Source: Pseudomonas fluorescens HK44
Lineage (GTDB): Bacteria > Pseudomonadota > Gammaproteobacteria > Pseudomonadales > Pseudomonadaceae
Assembly (NCBI RefSeq): GCF_000217955.3
Contig: NZ_AFOY02000015.1
Coordinates: 1,481,744 to 1,545,743, forward strand
Direction of reading: 5' to 3'
DNA length: 64,000 nucleotides
Below are positions 26,336 to 35,975 of the stretch, piece after piece. Made by a program: the position numbers and the translations under genes. Every line of letters starts with the position of its first letter. Position 1 is the first letter of the stretch. The notes below the pieces were generated by a model that was not told the origin of the DNA, made no database searches, and saw only the letters and a list, made by a program, of their open reading frames with translations.

Positions 26336-28168
26336 ATGCTCTATCGTCGTTTCGAAAAACTGATCGATATTTTCCGTGACGCCCCGACGGCGGCTCCGCC
26401 GAGCCGGGTTCTCCCCTTCTATACCTATTATTTGCGTCAGGTCTGGCCGAGTTTTGCCGCGCTGTTGGTCGTTGGCTTGATCGGCGCGCTGATCGAAGTG
26501 GCGCTGTTCAGTTACCTGAGTCGAATCATCGATTTGGCCCAAGGCACGCCAAACACAGACTTCTTCAAAATCCACGGCGTCGAGCTGGCCTGGATGGCGG
26601 TGGTCGCACTTTTTCTACGACCGATATTCGTCGGCCTGCATGACCTGCTGGTGCATCAAACCCTGAGCCCCGGCATGACCAGCATGATTCGCTGGCAAAA
26701 CCACAGTTACGTGCTCAAACAGAGCCTGAATTTTTTCCAGAACGATTTCGCCGGACGCATCGCCCAACGGATCATGCAGACCGGCAACTCCCTGCGCGAC
26801 TCGGCGGTGCAAGCCGTCGACGCGTTATGGCATGTGCTGATCTACGCGATCAGCTCGCTGGTGCTGTTCGCCGAAGCCGACTGGCGCCTGATGATCCCGC
26901 TGCTGACGTGGATCGCCTGCTACATCGGCGCACTGTGCTACTTCGTGCCGCGGGTCAAGGAACGTTCGGTGGTGTCCTCCGATGCGCGCTCCAAACTCAT
27001 GGGCCGGATCGTCGACGGCTACACCAACATCACCACGCTGAAACTCTTCGCCCACACCAACTTCGAACAGCAATACGCCCGCGAAGCCATCGCCGAGCAG
27101 ACCGAAAAATCCCAACTGGCCGGCCGCGTCGTCACCAGCATGGACGTGGTCATCACCAGCATGAACGGCCTGCTGATCGTCGGCACCACGAGCCTTGCGC
27201 TGTGGCTGTGGACCCAGTCGCTGATCTCGGTCGGTGCCATTGCCCTGGCCACCGGCCTGGTGATCCGCATCGTCAACATGTCGGGCTGGATCATGTGGGT
27301 GGTCAACGGCATTTTCGAAAACATCGGGATGGTCCAGGACGGCCTGCAAACCATCGCCCAACCGATCAGCGTCACCGACCGCGAACCGGCACCGCGCCTG
27401 GAAGTGGCCCGTGGCGAAGTGCGTTTCGAACACGTGACGTTTCACTATGGCAAGAAAAGCGGAATCATCGACGACCTCAACCTGAGCATCAAACCCGGTG
27501 AAAAAATCGGCTTGATCGGTCCTTCGGGCGCGGGTAAATCGACTCTGGTCAATCTGCTGCTGCGCCTCTACGACCTGCAGAGCGGGCAGATTCTGGTCGA
27601 TGGGCAGAACATCGCCAGCGTGGCTCAGGAAAGCCTGCGCGAGCGGATCGGCATGATCACTCAAGACACCTCGCTGCTGCACCGTTCGATCCGTGAGAAT
27701 CTGCTTTACGGTAAACCCGACGCCACCGACGAAGAACTCTGGGAGGCAGTCCGCAAGGCCCGCGCCGACGAGTTCATCCCGTTGCTATCGGATGCTGAAG
27801 GCCGCACCGGTTTCGATGCTCATGTTGGTGAACGTGGGGTGAAACTCTCTGGCGGCCAGCGCCAACGGATCGCTATCGCCCGAGTGCTGCTCAAGGACGC
27901 GCCGATCCTGATCATGGACGAAGCGACCTCGGCGCTGGACTCGGAAGTCGAAGCGGCGATTCAGGAAAGCCTGGAAACCCTGATGCAGGGCAAGACTGTG
28001 ATTGCCATCGCTCACCGACTCTCGACCATCGCGCGGATGGATCGCCTGGTGGTGCTGGAAAAAGGCCACATCGCCGAAACCGGCAGCCATGCCGAACTGC
28101 TGGCTCATGGCGGGTTGTATGCGCGGCTGTGGCAGCACCAGACCGGTGGGTTTGTCGGCATCGATTGA
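26336..28168 (+). CDS. ABC transporter, fused membrane and ATPase domains (MsbA/MDR type)
   Basis: A 610-residue ABC exporter half-transporter. The first 320 residues contain about six membrane helices (exporter transmembrane domain); the ATPase follows with Walker A GPSGAGKS, signature LSGGQRQR, Walker B ILIMDEATSALD and the H-loop (IAHRLSTI). Such proteins work as homodimers exporting lipids or drugs. ATG at 26336 is chosen where the conserved sequence begins; the frame opens upstream at 26276. Confidence 0.92.
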   Translation: MLYRRFEKLIDIFRDAPTAAPPSRVLPFYTYYLRQVWPSFAALLVVGLIGALIEVALFSYLSRIIDLAQGTPNTDFFKIHGVELAWMAVVALFLRPIFVGLHDLLVHQTLSPGMTSMIRWQNHSYVLKQSLNFFQNDFAGRIAQRIMQTGNSLRDSAVQAVDALWHVLIYAISSLVLFAEADWRLMIPLLTWIACYIGALCYFVPRVKERSVVSSDARSKLMGRIVDGYTNITTLKLFAHTNFEQQYAREAIAEQTEKSQLAGRVVTSMDVVITSMNGLLIVGTTSLALWLWTQSLISVGAIALATGLVIRIVNMSGWIMWVVNGIFENIGMVQDGLQTIAQPISVTDREPAPRLEVARGEVRFEHVTFHYGKKSGIIDDLNLSIKPGEKIGLIGPSGAGKSTLVNLLLRLYDLQSGQILVDGQNIASVAQESLRERIGMITQDTSLLHRSIRENLLYGKPDATDEELWEAVRKARADEFIPLLSDAEGRTGFDAHVGERGVKLSGGQRQRIAIARVLLKDAPILIMDEATSALDSEVEAAIQESLETLMQGKTVIAIAHRLSTIARMDRLVVLEKGHIAETGSHAELLAHGGLYARLWQHQTGGFVGID

Positions 28169-28178
28169 GGATTGCGTC

Positions 28179-28311
28179 TGTGGCGAGGGAGCGTGCTCCC
28201 GCTCGGGCGCGAAGCGGCCGCAGATTCTGGTTGTCGGGTTTACCTGGCACAACGCCGTCTCGTGCATGGGGACAGCTTCGCTGTCCAGCGGGAGCAAGCT
28301 CCCTCGCCACA
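28179..28311. repeat. Inverted REP pair
   Basis: TGTGGCGAGGGAGCGTGCTC at 28179 and its inverted partner ending at about 28311, in the space between the convergent ABC and acetyltransferase genes. Followed at 28315-28360 by two near-identical 19-bp direct copies (GTGCCTCC.TCAGCTCAAAA). Confidence 0.82.
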
Positions 28312-28378
28312 AGTGCCTCCATCAGCTCAAAAAAAAGTGCCTCCGTCAGCTCAAAAAATCCGCGACAGCGCTCTGACA

Positions 28379-29503
28379 TCAGCCCTGTCGGTAGGGCAAG
28401 GCGCTCTTCGCCTCTTCTGCATAGCCCATGACACCCAAACGTTCGCGCTCAAGAAAATCCTTCACCGCCGACTTCAATCCCGGGTGACGCAAGTAGTGCC
28501 AGGAATGGGTGATCACCGGTTCAAAACCACGAATCAGTTTGTGCTCGCCCTGTGCACCGGCATCGAAACGTTGAAATCCGTTCGCAATGGCGTAATCCAT
28601 GCCTTGATAGAAACAGGTCTCGAAGTGCAGGCGATCGAACTCCGCCAGACAACCCCAATAACGTCCATAAAAACAATCGCCACCGACCAGACTGAAGGCC
28701 ATGGCCACCGGCCGTGATCCTTGTTTGGCCAGCACCACCCGAATGGCTTCGGGCATGCGTTCAGCCAACAGGCTGAAAAACTCCCGCGTCAGGTACGGCG
28801 ACTGCCGACGCACCGCATAGGTGTTGGCGTAGCAGGCATAGACGAAATCCCACTGTGCCTGGTCGAGTTGATGCCCCTCAAGCCATTCAAACTCGATGCC
28901 CTGCCCCGCCACTTGTTCACGTTCCTTGCGCATCTGCTTGCGCTTGCGTGAACTCAACGCATCAAGGAAATCCTGAAAATCCCGATAGCCGCGATTCTGC
29001 CAGTGGTACTGGCAACCGATGCGTTGCAACCAGCCCGGTTGCTCGGCCAATGCCGCATCGGTAAAGGCGTCGGTAAAGTTGATATGGGCGCTGGAGAGCC
29101 CTTCAATGTCCAGATAACCCGGCACGCTGTTCAGCAGTTCGAAACCATCCTGCACATTCGCCGCCAACAACCGTGGCCCGCTGACCGGGCTGAACGGCAC
29201 AGCCGTCAACAGTTTGGGGTAGTAATCGATCCCGGCGCGCTCGCACGCATCGGCCCAGGCATGGTCGAACACGTATTCGCCGTAGGAATGCCATTTGCGG
29301 TAACTCGGCAATGCCGCGAGCAGATGACCGTCTTCGATGTGCAGCAGATGCTCCGGCTGCCAGCCGGACTGCGGCCCCAGGCAGCCGCTGTCTTCCAGCG
29401 CCCCGAGAAAAGCGTGACGCAGAAACGGCTGAGTCTCGGGCACCAGCGCGTCCCACTGTTGGGGCGCGATGGCGGACAGACTGTCCAAAACGTGTAACGG
29501 CAT
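28379..29503 (-). CDS. FemAB-like GNAT N-acetyltransferase (PF04339 type)
   Basis: A 374-residue soluble protein of the family PF04339 (two GNAT-like folds, related to FemAB). Signature stretches: YGEYVFDHAWADACERAG, the KRKQMRKEREQV basic helix, and GRYWGCLAEFDRLHFETCFYQGMDYAI, with GAQGEHKLIRGF near the end. Genes of this type are widespread in proteobacteria; substrates are not known. ATG at 29503; CAGGGGA lies upstream. Confidence 0.88.
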   Translation of the reverse strand: MPLHVLDSLSAIAPQQWDALVPETQPFLRHAFLGALEDSGCLGPQSGWQPEHLLHIEDGHLLAALPSYRKWHSYGEYVFDHAWADACERAGIDYYPKLLTAVPFSPVSGPRLLAANVQDGFELLNSVPGYLDIEGLSSAHINFTDAFTDAALAEQPGWLQRIGCQYHWQNRGYRDFQDFLDALSSRKRKQMRKEREQVAGQGIEFEWLEGHQLDQAQWDFVYACYANTYAVRRQSPYLTREFFSLLAERMPEAIRVVLAKQGSRPVAMAFSLVGGDCFYGRYWGCLAEFDRLHFETCFYQGMDYAIANGFQRFDAGAQGEHKLIRGFEPVITHSWHYLRHPGLKSAVKDFLERERLGVMGYAEEAKSALPYRQG

Positions 29504-29570
29504 CCTGTTCCCCTGCGGTTGTTGCCTACAGACCCGCCGAGTATCACCCATCCCCGGCGCTTACCGAAAT

Positions 29571-29592
29571 AAAAACCCCGCCGAAGCGGGGT
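29571..29592 (-). terminator. Rho-independent terminator for the sigma/anti-sigma operon
   Basis: ACCCCG at 29575 with CGGGGT ending 29592 form a short strong hairpin; on the minus strand it is followed by TTTTTAT. It ends the transcript of the zinc-finger gene at 29626. Confidence 0.85.
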
Positions 29593-29625
29593 CAAAACGA
29601 AGTCTGAGGGAGGTGTGAACTGAAA

Positions 29626-29862
29626 CTACTGTTTACCCTTTTGACGCTCGGCGGCCAGGCGTTCGGCGAGTTCGTCGACACCGGGCAGCGGTTTTTCGGG
29701 CATGGCGCGCAAGGTCGCCTGCATCAACCGCATCTGCCGAATGAATCGCCGGCAATTGGGGCAAAACATCAAATGATGGCGCACCATCAGCCGCTCACGA
29801 AAGCTCAACTGGCCATCGAGATAATCGCTGGACCGCGCTACTTGTTCCTTACAGGTCAACAT
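29626..29862 (-). CDS. Zinc-finger (zf-HC2) anti-sigma factor
   Basis: A 78-residue protein with the anti-sigma zinc motif: His-His then CPNC (VRHHLMFCPNCRRF) at about 28-40. This motif, and coupling to the ECF sigma gene (start ATG at 29862 overlaps its stop by seven bases, ATGTTGA), point to a zinc-binding anti-sigma that binds the sigma factor in the cytoplasm. There is no membrane helix, so it is a soluble ChrR/RsrA-like type, which often senses oxidants. Confidence 0.87.
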   Translation of the reverse strand: MLTCKEQVARSSDYLDGQLSFRERLMVRHHLMFCPNCRRFIRQMRLMQATLRAMPEKPLPGVDELAERLAAERQKGKQ

Positions 29863-30464
29863 TCGCCGGTTTCCTCAAAATGCTCCACGGTTGCAAACAC
29901 TTTCAACCGTGCCCGGTGCAGCAGCACACGAACATTGGAGAGCGAGATCTCCAGAAGATTACAAATCTCCTCCAGCTCCAGGCCCTGGCGCTCACGCAAC
30001 AGCAGCACGCTGCTTTGCAGTTCCGACAGGCTGAGCAAGGTGTGCTCCAGGCATTCACGCAGTTCGTTTTCGGTGAGCAGCGCTTCCGGGGTGTCCTGAT
30101 GCCAGCTGAACGGCGCCACCAGCCAGTGGCCATCGGCGGCGGAGAAACGATCATCATCGATGGTGCCGTGGGGTGACGGCAGGTCATCGAGCAAGACTTC
30201 CCGACGGTTTTGTTTGTATCGACCTTTTGCCGCATTGGCGGTGATGGTCAACAGCCAGGTCTTGAGGCTGGAACGCCCCTCGAACCCGTTCAGGTTGCGC
30301 ACCACCGACAACCAGGCATCCTGCACCACTTCGTCGGTATGCCGGTTACCGACGATGGCATAAGCCACCGCGCGCATGGCGCTCTGGTAGGTGCTGACCA
30401 ACTCCTTGAAAGCCTTCTGCTCGCCCGCCAACAGGCGTTCGAGCAGTTGCGTTTCGTCAGTCAT
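29856..30464 (-). CDS. ECF sigma factor
   Basis: A 202-residue extracytoplasmic-function sigma factor. Sigma region 2 occupies about 20-85 (FKELVSTYQSAMRAVAY; DEVVQDAWLSVVRNLNGFEGRSSLKTWLLTI) and region 4 about 140-190 (LSELQSSVLLLRERQGLELEEICNLLEISLSNVRVLLHRAR). A long middle linker is unusual. ATG at 30464 is chosen; a frame extension upstream lacks similarity. The neighbouring KAS III gene is upstream on the same strand; PA3285 in P. aeruginosa lies in the same arrangement. Confidence 0.92.
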   Translation of the reverse strand: MTDETQLLERLLAGEQKAFKELVSTYQSAMRAVAYAIVGNRHTDEVVQDAWLSVVRNLNGFEGRSSLKTWLLTITANAAKGRYKQNRREVLLDDLPSPHGTIDDDRFSAADGHWLVAPFSWHQDTPEALLTENELRECLEHTLLSLSELQSSVLLLRERQGLELEEICNLLEISLSNVRVLLHRARLKVFATVEHFEETGEC

Positions 30465-30520
30465 CAGTGCTGAATTCCTGTGTGTGTGCATGACTCAGGC
30501 TTGCCACTACCCTTCACAAC

Positions 30521-31642
30521 TCAGCGCTTGCGCAGAATCACGCTACCAATCGAATAACCGGCACCAAACGAGCTGAGTACCGCCAGCGAACCGGCTGGCA
30601 AATCGTCCTGGTTCTTGTGAAAGGCAATCACTGAACCGGCAGAGCTGGTGTTGGCATACGTGTCGAGAATCACCGGGGCTTCTTCTTCGGTGGCTTCACG
30701 GCCCAGCAGCTTCTTGACGATCAGGTGGTTCATGCTGAGGTTGGCCTGGTGCAGCCAGAAACGCTTCACGTCGCTGATGTTCAGCTTGTTCTCGTCCAAG
30801 TGGGTGGCGATCAGCTCCGCGACCATCGGGCAGACATCGCGGAACACCTTGCGACCTTCCTGGACGAAGAGTTTGTCACGGGCACCGATGCCCTCTTCCG
30901 CCGCGCGGTTGAGGAAGCCGAAGTTGTTGCGAATATTGTTGGAGAACTTGGTCAGCAACTTGGTGCTGACAACATCGAATTGGTACTTGGACGTGGCCAG
31001 GTCGGCACGTTCAATGATTACCGCTGTCGCGGCATCGCCGAAGATGAAGTGGCTGTCGCGGTCGCGGAAGTTCAGGTGACCGGTGCAGACTTCCGGGTTG
31101 ACCATCAGGATCGCCCGGGCCTGGCCCAGCTGTACGCTGTTGGCGGCGGCCTGAATACCGAACGTCGCCGAGGAACAGGCCACGTTCATGTCAAAACCGA
31201 AACCTTCGATACCCAGCGCTTCCTGGACTTCGATGGCAATGGCCGGATAGGCGCGTTGCAGGTTGGAACAGGCAACGATTACCCCGTCGATGTCCGCCGC
31301 TGTCTTGCCGGCGCGTTGCAGGGCCTGCTCGGCAGCGCCAATGGCCATCTGGCAAAGCACCGACCATTCGTCATTGGAGCGCTCGGGCAAACGAGGTGCC
31401 ATGCGCTTGGGATCGAGAATACCTTCCTTGTCCATGACAAAGCGGCTTTTGATCCCCGAGGCTTTTTCGATAAACGCGACGCTGGATTCGGTCAGTGCCT
31501 GCACTTCGCCACGTTCGATGGCGTCAGCATTGTCAGCATTGAACTGAGCGACGTAAGTATTGAAAGACTGCACCAGCTCTTCGTTGGAGATGCTGTTGGC
31601 CGGGGTGTACAGGCCGGTGCCGCTGATGACGACATTATGCAT
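30521..31642 (-). CDS. Beta-ketoacyl-ACP synthase III (PA3286-like)
   Basis: A 373-residue thiolase-fold condensing enzyme with the KAS III triad: Cys156 in NVACSSATFG, His298 in WLHQANLSMNH and Asn331 in DTYANTSSAGS. It matches PA3286 of P. aeruginosa, reported to condense octanoyl-CoA with malonyl-ACP and so shunt fatty-acid degradation products into synthesis. It is longer than FabH of E. coli (317). ATG at 31642 chosen over an in-frame GTG at 31696. The ECF sigma gene lies 57 bp downstream. Confidence 0.88.
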   Translation of the reverse strand: MHNVVISGTGLYTPANSISNEELVQSFNTYVAQFNADNADAIERGEVQALTESSVAFIEKASGIKSRFVMDKEGILDPKRMAPRLPERSNDEWSVLCQMAIGAAEQALQRAGKTAADIDGVIVACSNLQRAYPAIAIEVQEALGIEGFGFDMNVACSSATFGIQAAANSVQLGQARAILMVNPEVCTGHLNFRDRDSHFIFGDAATAVIIERADLATSKYQFDVVSTKLLTKFSNNIRNNFGFLNRAAEEGIGARDKLFVQEGRKVFRDVCPMVAELIATHLDENKLNISDVKRFWLHQANLSMNHLIVKKLLGREATEEEAPVILDTYANTSSAGSVIAFHKNQDDLPAGSLAVLSSFGAGYSIGSVILRKR

Positions 31643-31873
31643 GGTCGTTTCTCTAATCTGTTCAGGCAGAAAGTGTTGGCACCGACGTACCAACACATAA
31701 AGGGTTTATCCCGTCGAAGGGCATCAACCTGGCATCTCTTAAGTCCGATCCGCCCTGGCTGCAAAGGCTAAAATCTGCGGGGCCGGCGTTTATAACAGCG
31801 AAGTTTGCCATAAACATTGGCGTTTGGCCCCTTTTGCGAGAGCAACGGCAGGCATACCTGTGGAAGCTTGTGT

Positions 31874-34800
31874 TCAGGGTTCGACTTGAGCCCATTGCTT
31901 GCTCAAACGCTTGTCGGAGATCGGCACCTTGGTCCCCAATTGCTGGGCGAACAGCGAAACCCGGTATTCCTCCAGCCACCAGCGATAGAGCTCAAGTTGC
32001 GGATCGCGCTTGCCTTCCTGCGCATGCTTGTTGGCACGGGTCTGGTATTGGCTCCAGAGACCGGACAACTCGCCGCTCCAGACCCGGTCCTTCTGCACCT
32101 GAGCGCCGAGTTTTTCGACGCGCTGCTCGACGGCTTTCAAATAACGCGGCAGCTCTTTGAGCCACTGCATCGGGGTTTCACGGACAAAGCCCGGATACAC
32201 CAGGTGACTGAGCTGCTGCTTGATGTCGTTCAGGGCCACCGCTTGCGCCAGGTCGATCTTGCCTTTGAAGCGTTTCTGCAAACCGTGCCAGAGCTTGAGC
32301 GTTTCCAGCGTCAGTTTCGCCAGACGCTCGGCGTGCTCGGTCCACGCACCGCGCTTGCGCTCGGCCAGCGAGGCCAAACCAGCGCCGTCACGCGGCAAAC
32401 TCGCTTCGCCGTCGAGAATGCAGCTGTCGAGGCTCGCCAGCAGGATGTCTTCCACCAGACTGTCGATACGCCCCAGCTCGCGGTACATCAGGCCCAGCTC
32501 GGTGAGCCCCGGCAGCTTGCCGCGCAAGAACTTCGCCGGCTCGGCCAGTTGCTGCATGAGCAACCGCTGCAACGCCCGACGATGCTGGAACTCGGCCTCG
32601 GCCGGGGTCGAAAAACGCCCTTCCTTAACGGTGCCCGCCTCTTCCACCAGCGCCGGGTAGACCGTCATCGACAGCCCGGCGATCTTCTGTTGGGTTTTCT
32701 CGGCCACTGCAGCGAAGACCTTGGCCTCCACCGGCTGTTGGCTTTTTGCCGTCTGCGGTACAGCCAAAGCAGCCTGACTGGCCTCTGCGAAACGTGCGGT
32801 CAGCTCGGCCAGATCACGGCCTTCGCCGAGGAACTTGCCCTGGCCATCGACGATTTCCAGGTTCATCCGCAGATGACTTTCAACCTGCTGCGACGCTTCC
32901 ACCCAGGCCTCATCACTGACCCGCGCACCGGTCATGCGCAACAGTTCACGACCCAATGCCTGCGGCAGTGAACCGTCGGCGAAGGTGATGCGCTGCAACG
33001 CCGCTTTGACAAAGTCCGGCACCGGCACGAAATTCTTGCGCAACGCCTTGGGCAGGTTGCGCACCAGGGCGATGCACTTGGCTTCGATCACGCCAGGCAC
33101 CAGCCATTCCAGGCGTTCCGGCGGCAGCGCCGGCAACAGCGGTGCCGGTACGCGCAAGGTCACGCCATCGCGGGGATGGTTAGGCTCGAAGTGGTAGCTC
33201 AACGGCAAGGTCAGATCGCCCAGGCGCAGGGTGTCCGGGTAATGCGCGGCGGTGACTTCGCTGGCTTCGCGAGCCAGCACGTCTTCTTCACGCATGATCA
33301 GCAATTGCGGGTCTTTCTGGCTGTTGATCCGATACCAGCTGTCAAAGGTCGCCGTTTGATGGATCTCTGCCGGCAAGCGCGCGTCGTAGAAGGCAAACAG
33401 GGTTTCCTCATCCGCCAGAATGTCGCGACGACGGGCCTTGGCCTCCAGTTCGTCGAGCTGTTCCAACAATTGCTCATTGGCAGACAGACACTTGGCTTTC
33501 GACTGAATCTCGCCCCGCACCAGCGCTTCGCGGATAAACAGTTCACGCGAGGTGACAGGATCGATCGGCCCGTAATGCACCGGCCGGCGACCGACCACGA
33601 TCAACCCGAACAGGGTGATTTGCTCGTAGGCCACGACCTGTCCGCGCTTCTTCTCCCAATGCGGTTCGAAGTGGTTTTTCTTGATCAGGTGCCCGGCCAG
33701 CGGCTCGATCCAGTCCGGCTCGATCTTCGCCACCATGCGTGCATAGAGCTTGGTGGTTTCCACCAGTTCGGCAGTCATCAGCCATTGCGGACGTTTCTTG
33801 CCCAGCCCCGACGACGGATGAATCCAGAAGCGCCGTTGACGTGCGCCGAGGTAATCGCCGTCTTCGGTTTTCTGGCCGATCTGGCTGAGCAACCCGGACA
33901 ACACCGCTTTGTGCAGTTTCGGGTAGTCCGCCGGCTCTTTATTCAGGCTCAGCTGCATGTCACGGCAGATCAGGCTCAATTGGCGATGAGAGTCGCGCCA
34001 CTCGCGCAGGCGCAGGTAATTCAGGAAATTCTTGCGGCACCAATTGCGCAGCGGGCTGGCGGTCAGGGCCTGGCGTTGCTCCTCAAAACCACGCCACAGA
34101 TTGACCAGCCCGGCGAAATCCGAGTCCACGTCTTTCCATTGTGCGTGGGCCTGATCGGCGGCCTGCTGGCGCTCCGGTGGACGCTCACGCGGGTCCTGAA
34201 TCGACATGGCGCTGGCGACGATCAGCACTTCCTGCAAGCTGCCGAGTTTCGCCGCTTCGAGCAACATCCGGCCCATCCGAGGGTCCACCGGCAGCCGCGC
34301 CAGTTGCCGGCCGAGCGGCGTCAGTTGACTGTTGCGGTCGACTGCCGAGAGTTCTTGCAGCAGGTTGAAACCGTCGCTGATGGCCTTGCCATCCGGCGGT
34401 TCGATAAACGGGAAATCGGTGATTTCACCGAGGCGCAGATGGAGCATCTGCAAAATCACCGCCGCCAGGTTGGTACGGAGAATTTCCGGGTCGGTAAATT
34501 CCGGCCGTCCGATGAAGTCTTCTTCGCTGTACAGACGGATGCAAATGCCCGGCTCGACCCGTCCGCAACGGCCTTTACGCTGGTTGGCGCTGGCCTGGGA
34601 AATCGCCTCGATCGGCAAGCGCTGGACCTTGGCGCGGTAGCTGTAGCGGCTGATGCGCGCTGTACCGCTGTCGATCACGTAACGAATGCCCGGCACGGTC
34701 AGCGAGGTTTCTGCAACGTTGGTCGCCAGCACGACGCGACGGCCCGGATGGGACTGGAAAATCCGCTGCTGCTCGGCCGGCGACAGCCGTGCGTACAGCG

Positions 34801-35785
34801 GCAGAATTTCGGTGTGCTTGAGCTGGGCCTTGCGCAGCATGTCCGCCGCGTCACGAATCTCACGCTCGCCGGGCAGGAACACCAGCACGTCGCCGGGACT
34901 GCGGCGCTCGCTGCGTTCGTATGCGGCAATTTCATCGAGGGTGGCGAGGATCGCCTGATCCACGGTCAGGTCGTCTTCAACCCGGTTGCCCTCTTCGTCC
35001 TGCTCCAGCGTCAACGGCCGATACCAGGTGTCCACCGGGAAAGTACGACCCGAGACTTCGACAATCGGCGCATCGTCGAAATGCTTGGAAAAGCGCTCAA
35101 GATCGATGGTCGCCGAGGTGATGATGACTTTCAGGTCCGGGCGGCGCGGCAGCAGGGTTTTCAGGTAACCGAGCAGGAAGTCGATGTTCAGGCTGCGTTC
35201 GTGGGCTTCGTCGACGATGATCGTGTCATAGCGTTCGAGGTAGCGGTCGTTCTGGGTTTCCGCCAGCAGGATGCCGTCGGTCATCAGTTTGATCAGGGTG
35301 TTGGCATCGCTCTGATCCTCGAACCGCACCTGGTAGCCGACCAAGGCACCGAGTGGCGTTGCCAGCTCTTCGGCCACCCGGCTCGCTACGCTGCGCGCAG
35401 CAATTCGACGGGGTTGGGTGTGGCCGATCAGACCGTGCTGGCCGCGACCGATTTCCAGGCAGATCTTCGGCAACTGGGTGGTTTTACCCGAGCCGGTTTC
35501 GCCAGCAATGATCAGCACCTGATGCTTGAGCAGCGCTTCCTTGATTTCGTCGCGCTTGGCGGCGATCGGCAGGCTGTCGTCGTAACGAATCAGCGGCAGG
35601 CTGGCACGTCGTGCCACCACCTGGTCACAGGACGCTTGCATGCGCGTCACCCACAAGGCCAGCTTGGCGTCGTCGGGCTTCTTGCGCAGTTCGAGCAACT
35701 GCCGCCGCAGCCGGTGGCGGTCGGCAAGCATCGCGTGGTCGAGGTTTTTCAGCAGTTTGTCGATGGAAGGCGATTCGTCAGTCAT
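31874..35785 (-). CDS. hrpA: ATP-dependent RNA helicase HrpA
   Basis: A 1303-residue DEAH-box helicase of the HrpA family. Walker A GETGSGKTTQL, the DEAH box (IIVDEAHERSLN), SATID, and QRKGRCGRV are visible in the first 400 residues; the long C-terminal part contains the HA2/OB-fold and the DUF3418 region. HrpA is involved in mRNA processing and in resolving stalled ribosomes in E. coli. Several long open frames on the opposite strand within this gene are codon-bias shadows. Confidence 0.96.
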   Translation of the reverse strand: MTDESPSIDKLLKNLDHAMLADRHRLRRQLLELRKKPDDAKLALWVTRMQASCDQVVARRASLPLIRYDDSLPIAAKRDEIKEALLKHQVLIIAGETGSGKTTQLPKICLEIGRGQHGLIGHTQPRRIAARSVASRVAEELATPLGALVGYQVRFEDQSDANTLIKLMTDGILLAETQNDRYLERYDTIIVDEAHERSLNIDFLLGYLKTLLPRRPDLKVIITSATIDLERFSKHFDDAPIVEVSGRTFPVDTWYRPLTLEQDEEGNRVEDDLTVDQAILATLDEIAAYERSERRSPGDVLVFLPGEREIRDAADMLRKAQLKHTEILPLYARLSPAEQQRIFQSHPGRRVVLATNVAETSLTVPGIRYVIDSGTARISRYSYRAKVQRLPIEAISQASANQRKGRCGRVEPGICIRLYSEEDFIGRPEFTDPEILRTNLAAVILQMLHLRLGEITDFPFIEPPDGKAISDGFNLLQELSAVDRNSQLTPLGRQLARLPVDPRMGRMLLEAAKLGSLQEVLIVASAMSIQDPRERPPERQQAADQAHAQWKDVDSDFAGLVNLWRGFEEQRQALTASPLRNWCRKNFLNYLRLREWRDSHRQLSLICRDMQLSLNKEPADYPKLHKAVLSGLLSQIGQKTEDGDYLGARQRRFWIHPSSGLGKKRPQWLMTAELVETTKLYARMVAKIEPDWIEPLAGHLIKKNHFEPHWEKKRGQVVAYEQITLFGLIVVGRRPVHYGPIDPVTSRELFIREALVRGEIQSKAKCLSANEQLLEQLDELEAKARRRDILADEETLFAFYDARLPAEIHQTATFDSWYRINSQKDPQLLIMREEDVLAREASEVTAAHYPDTLRLGDLTLPLSYHFEPNHPRDGVTLRVPAPLLPALPPERLEWLVPGVIEAKCIALVRNLPKALRKNFVPVPDFVKAALQRITFADGSLPQALGRELLRMTGARVSDEAWVEASQQVESHLRMNLEIVDGQGKFLGEGRDLAELTARFAEASQAALAVPQTAKSQQPVEAKVFAAVAEKTQQKIAGLSMTVYPALVEEAGTVKEGRFSTPAEAEFQHRRALQRLLMQQLAEPAKFLRGKLPGLTELGLMYRELGRIDSLVEDILLASLDSCILDGEASLPRDGAGLASLAERKRGAWTEHAERLAKLTLETLKLWHGLQKRFKGKIDLAQAVALNDIKQQLSHLVYPGFVRETPMQWLKELPRYLKAVEQRVEKLGAQVQKDRVWSGELSGLWSQYQTRANKHAQEGKRDPQLELYRWWLEEYRVSLFAQQLGTKVPISDKRLSKQWAQVEP

Positions 35786-35865
35786 CAGGTACGCAAAGGT
35801 CGTCTAGTGGCGCAGGGGGGCGATTGTCGCAGATTTGAGTCCATAGCGACGAATCCAACCTGCTT

Positions 35866-35956
35866 TGTGGCGAGGGAGCTTGCTCCCGCTGGGCTGCGAA
35901 GCGGCCCCAAAAGGGGACTGCTGCGCAGTCCAGCGGGAGCAAGCTCCCTCGCCACA
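35866..35956. repeat. Inverted REP pair
   Basis: TGTGGCGAGGGAGCTTGCTC at 35866 with the inverted copy ending at 35956, between hrpA and aceK. The two arms are near-perfect reverse complements. Confidence 0.88.
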
Positions 35957-35975
35957 AGGTGTTCACTCAGTAGGG

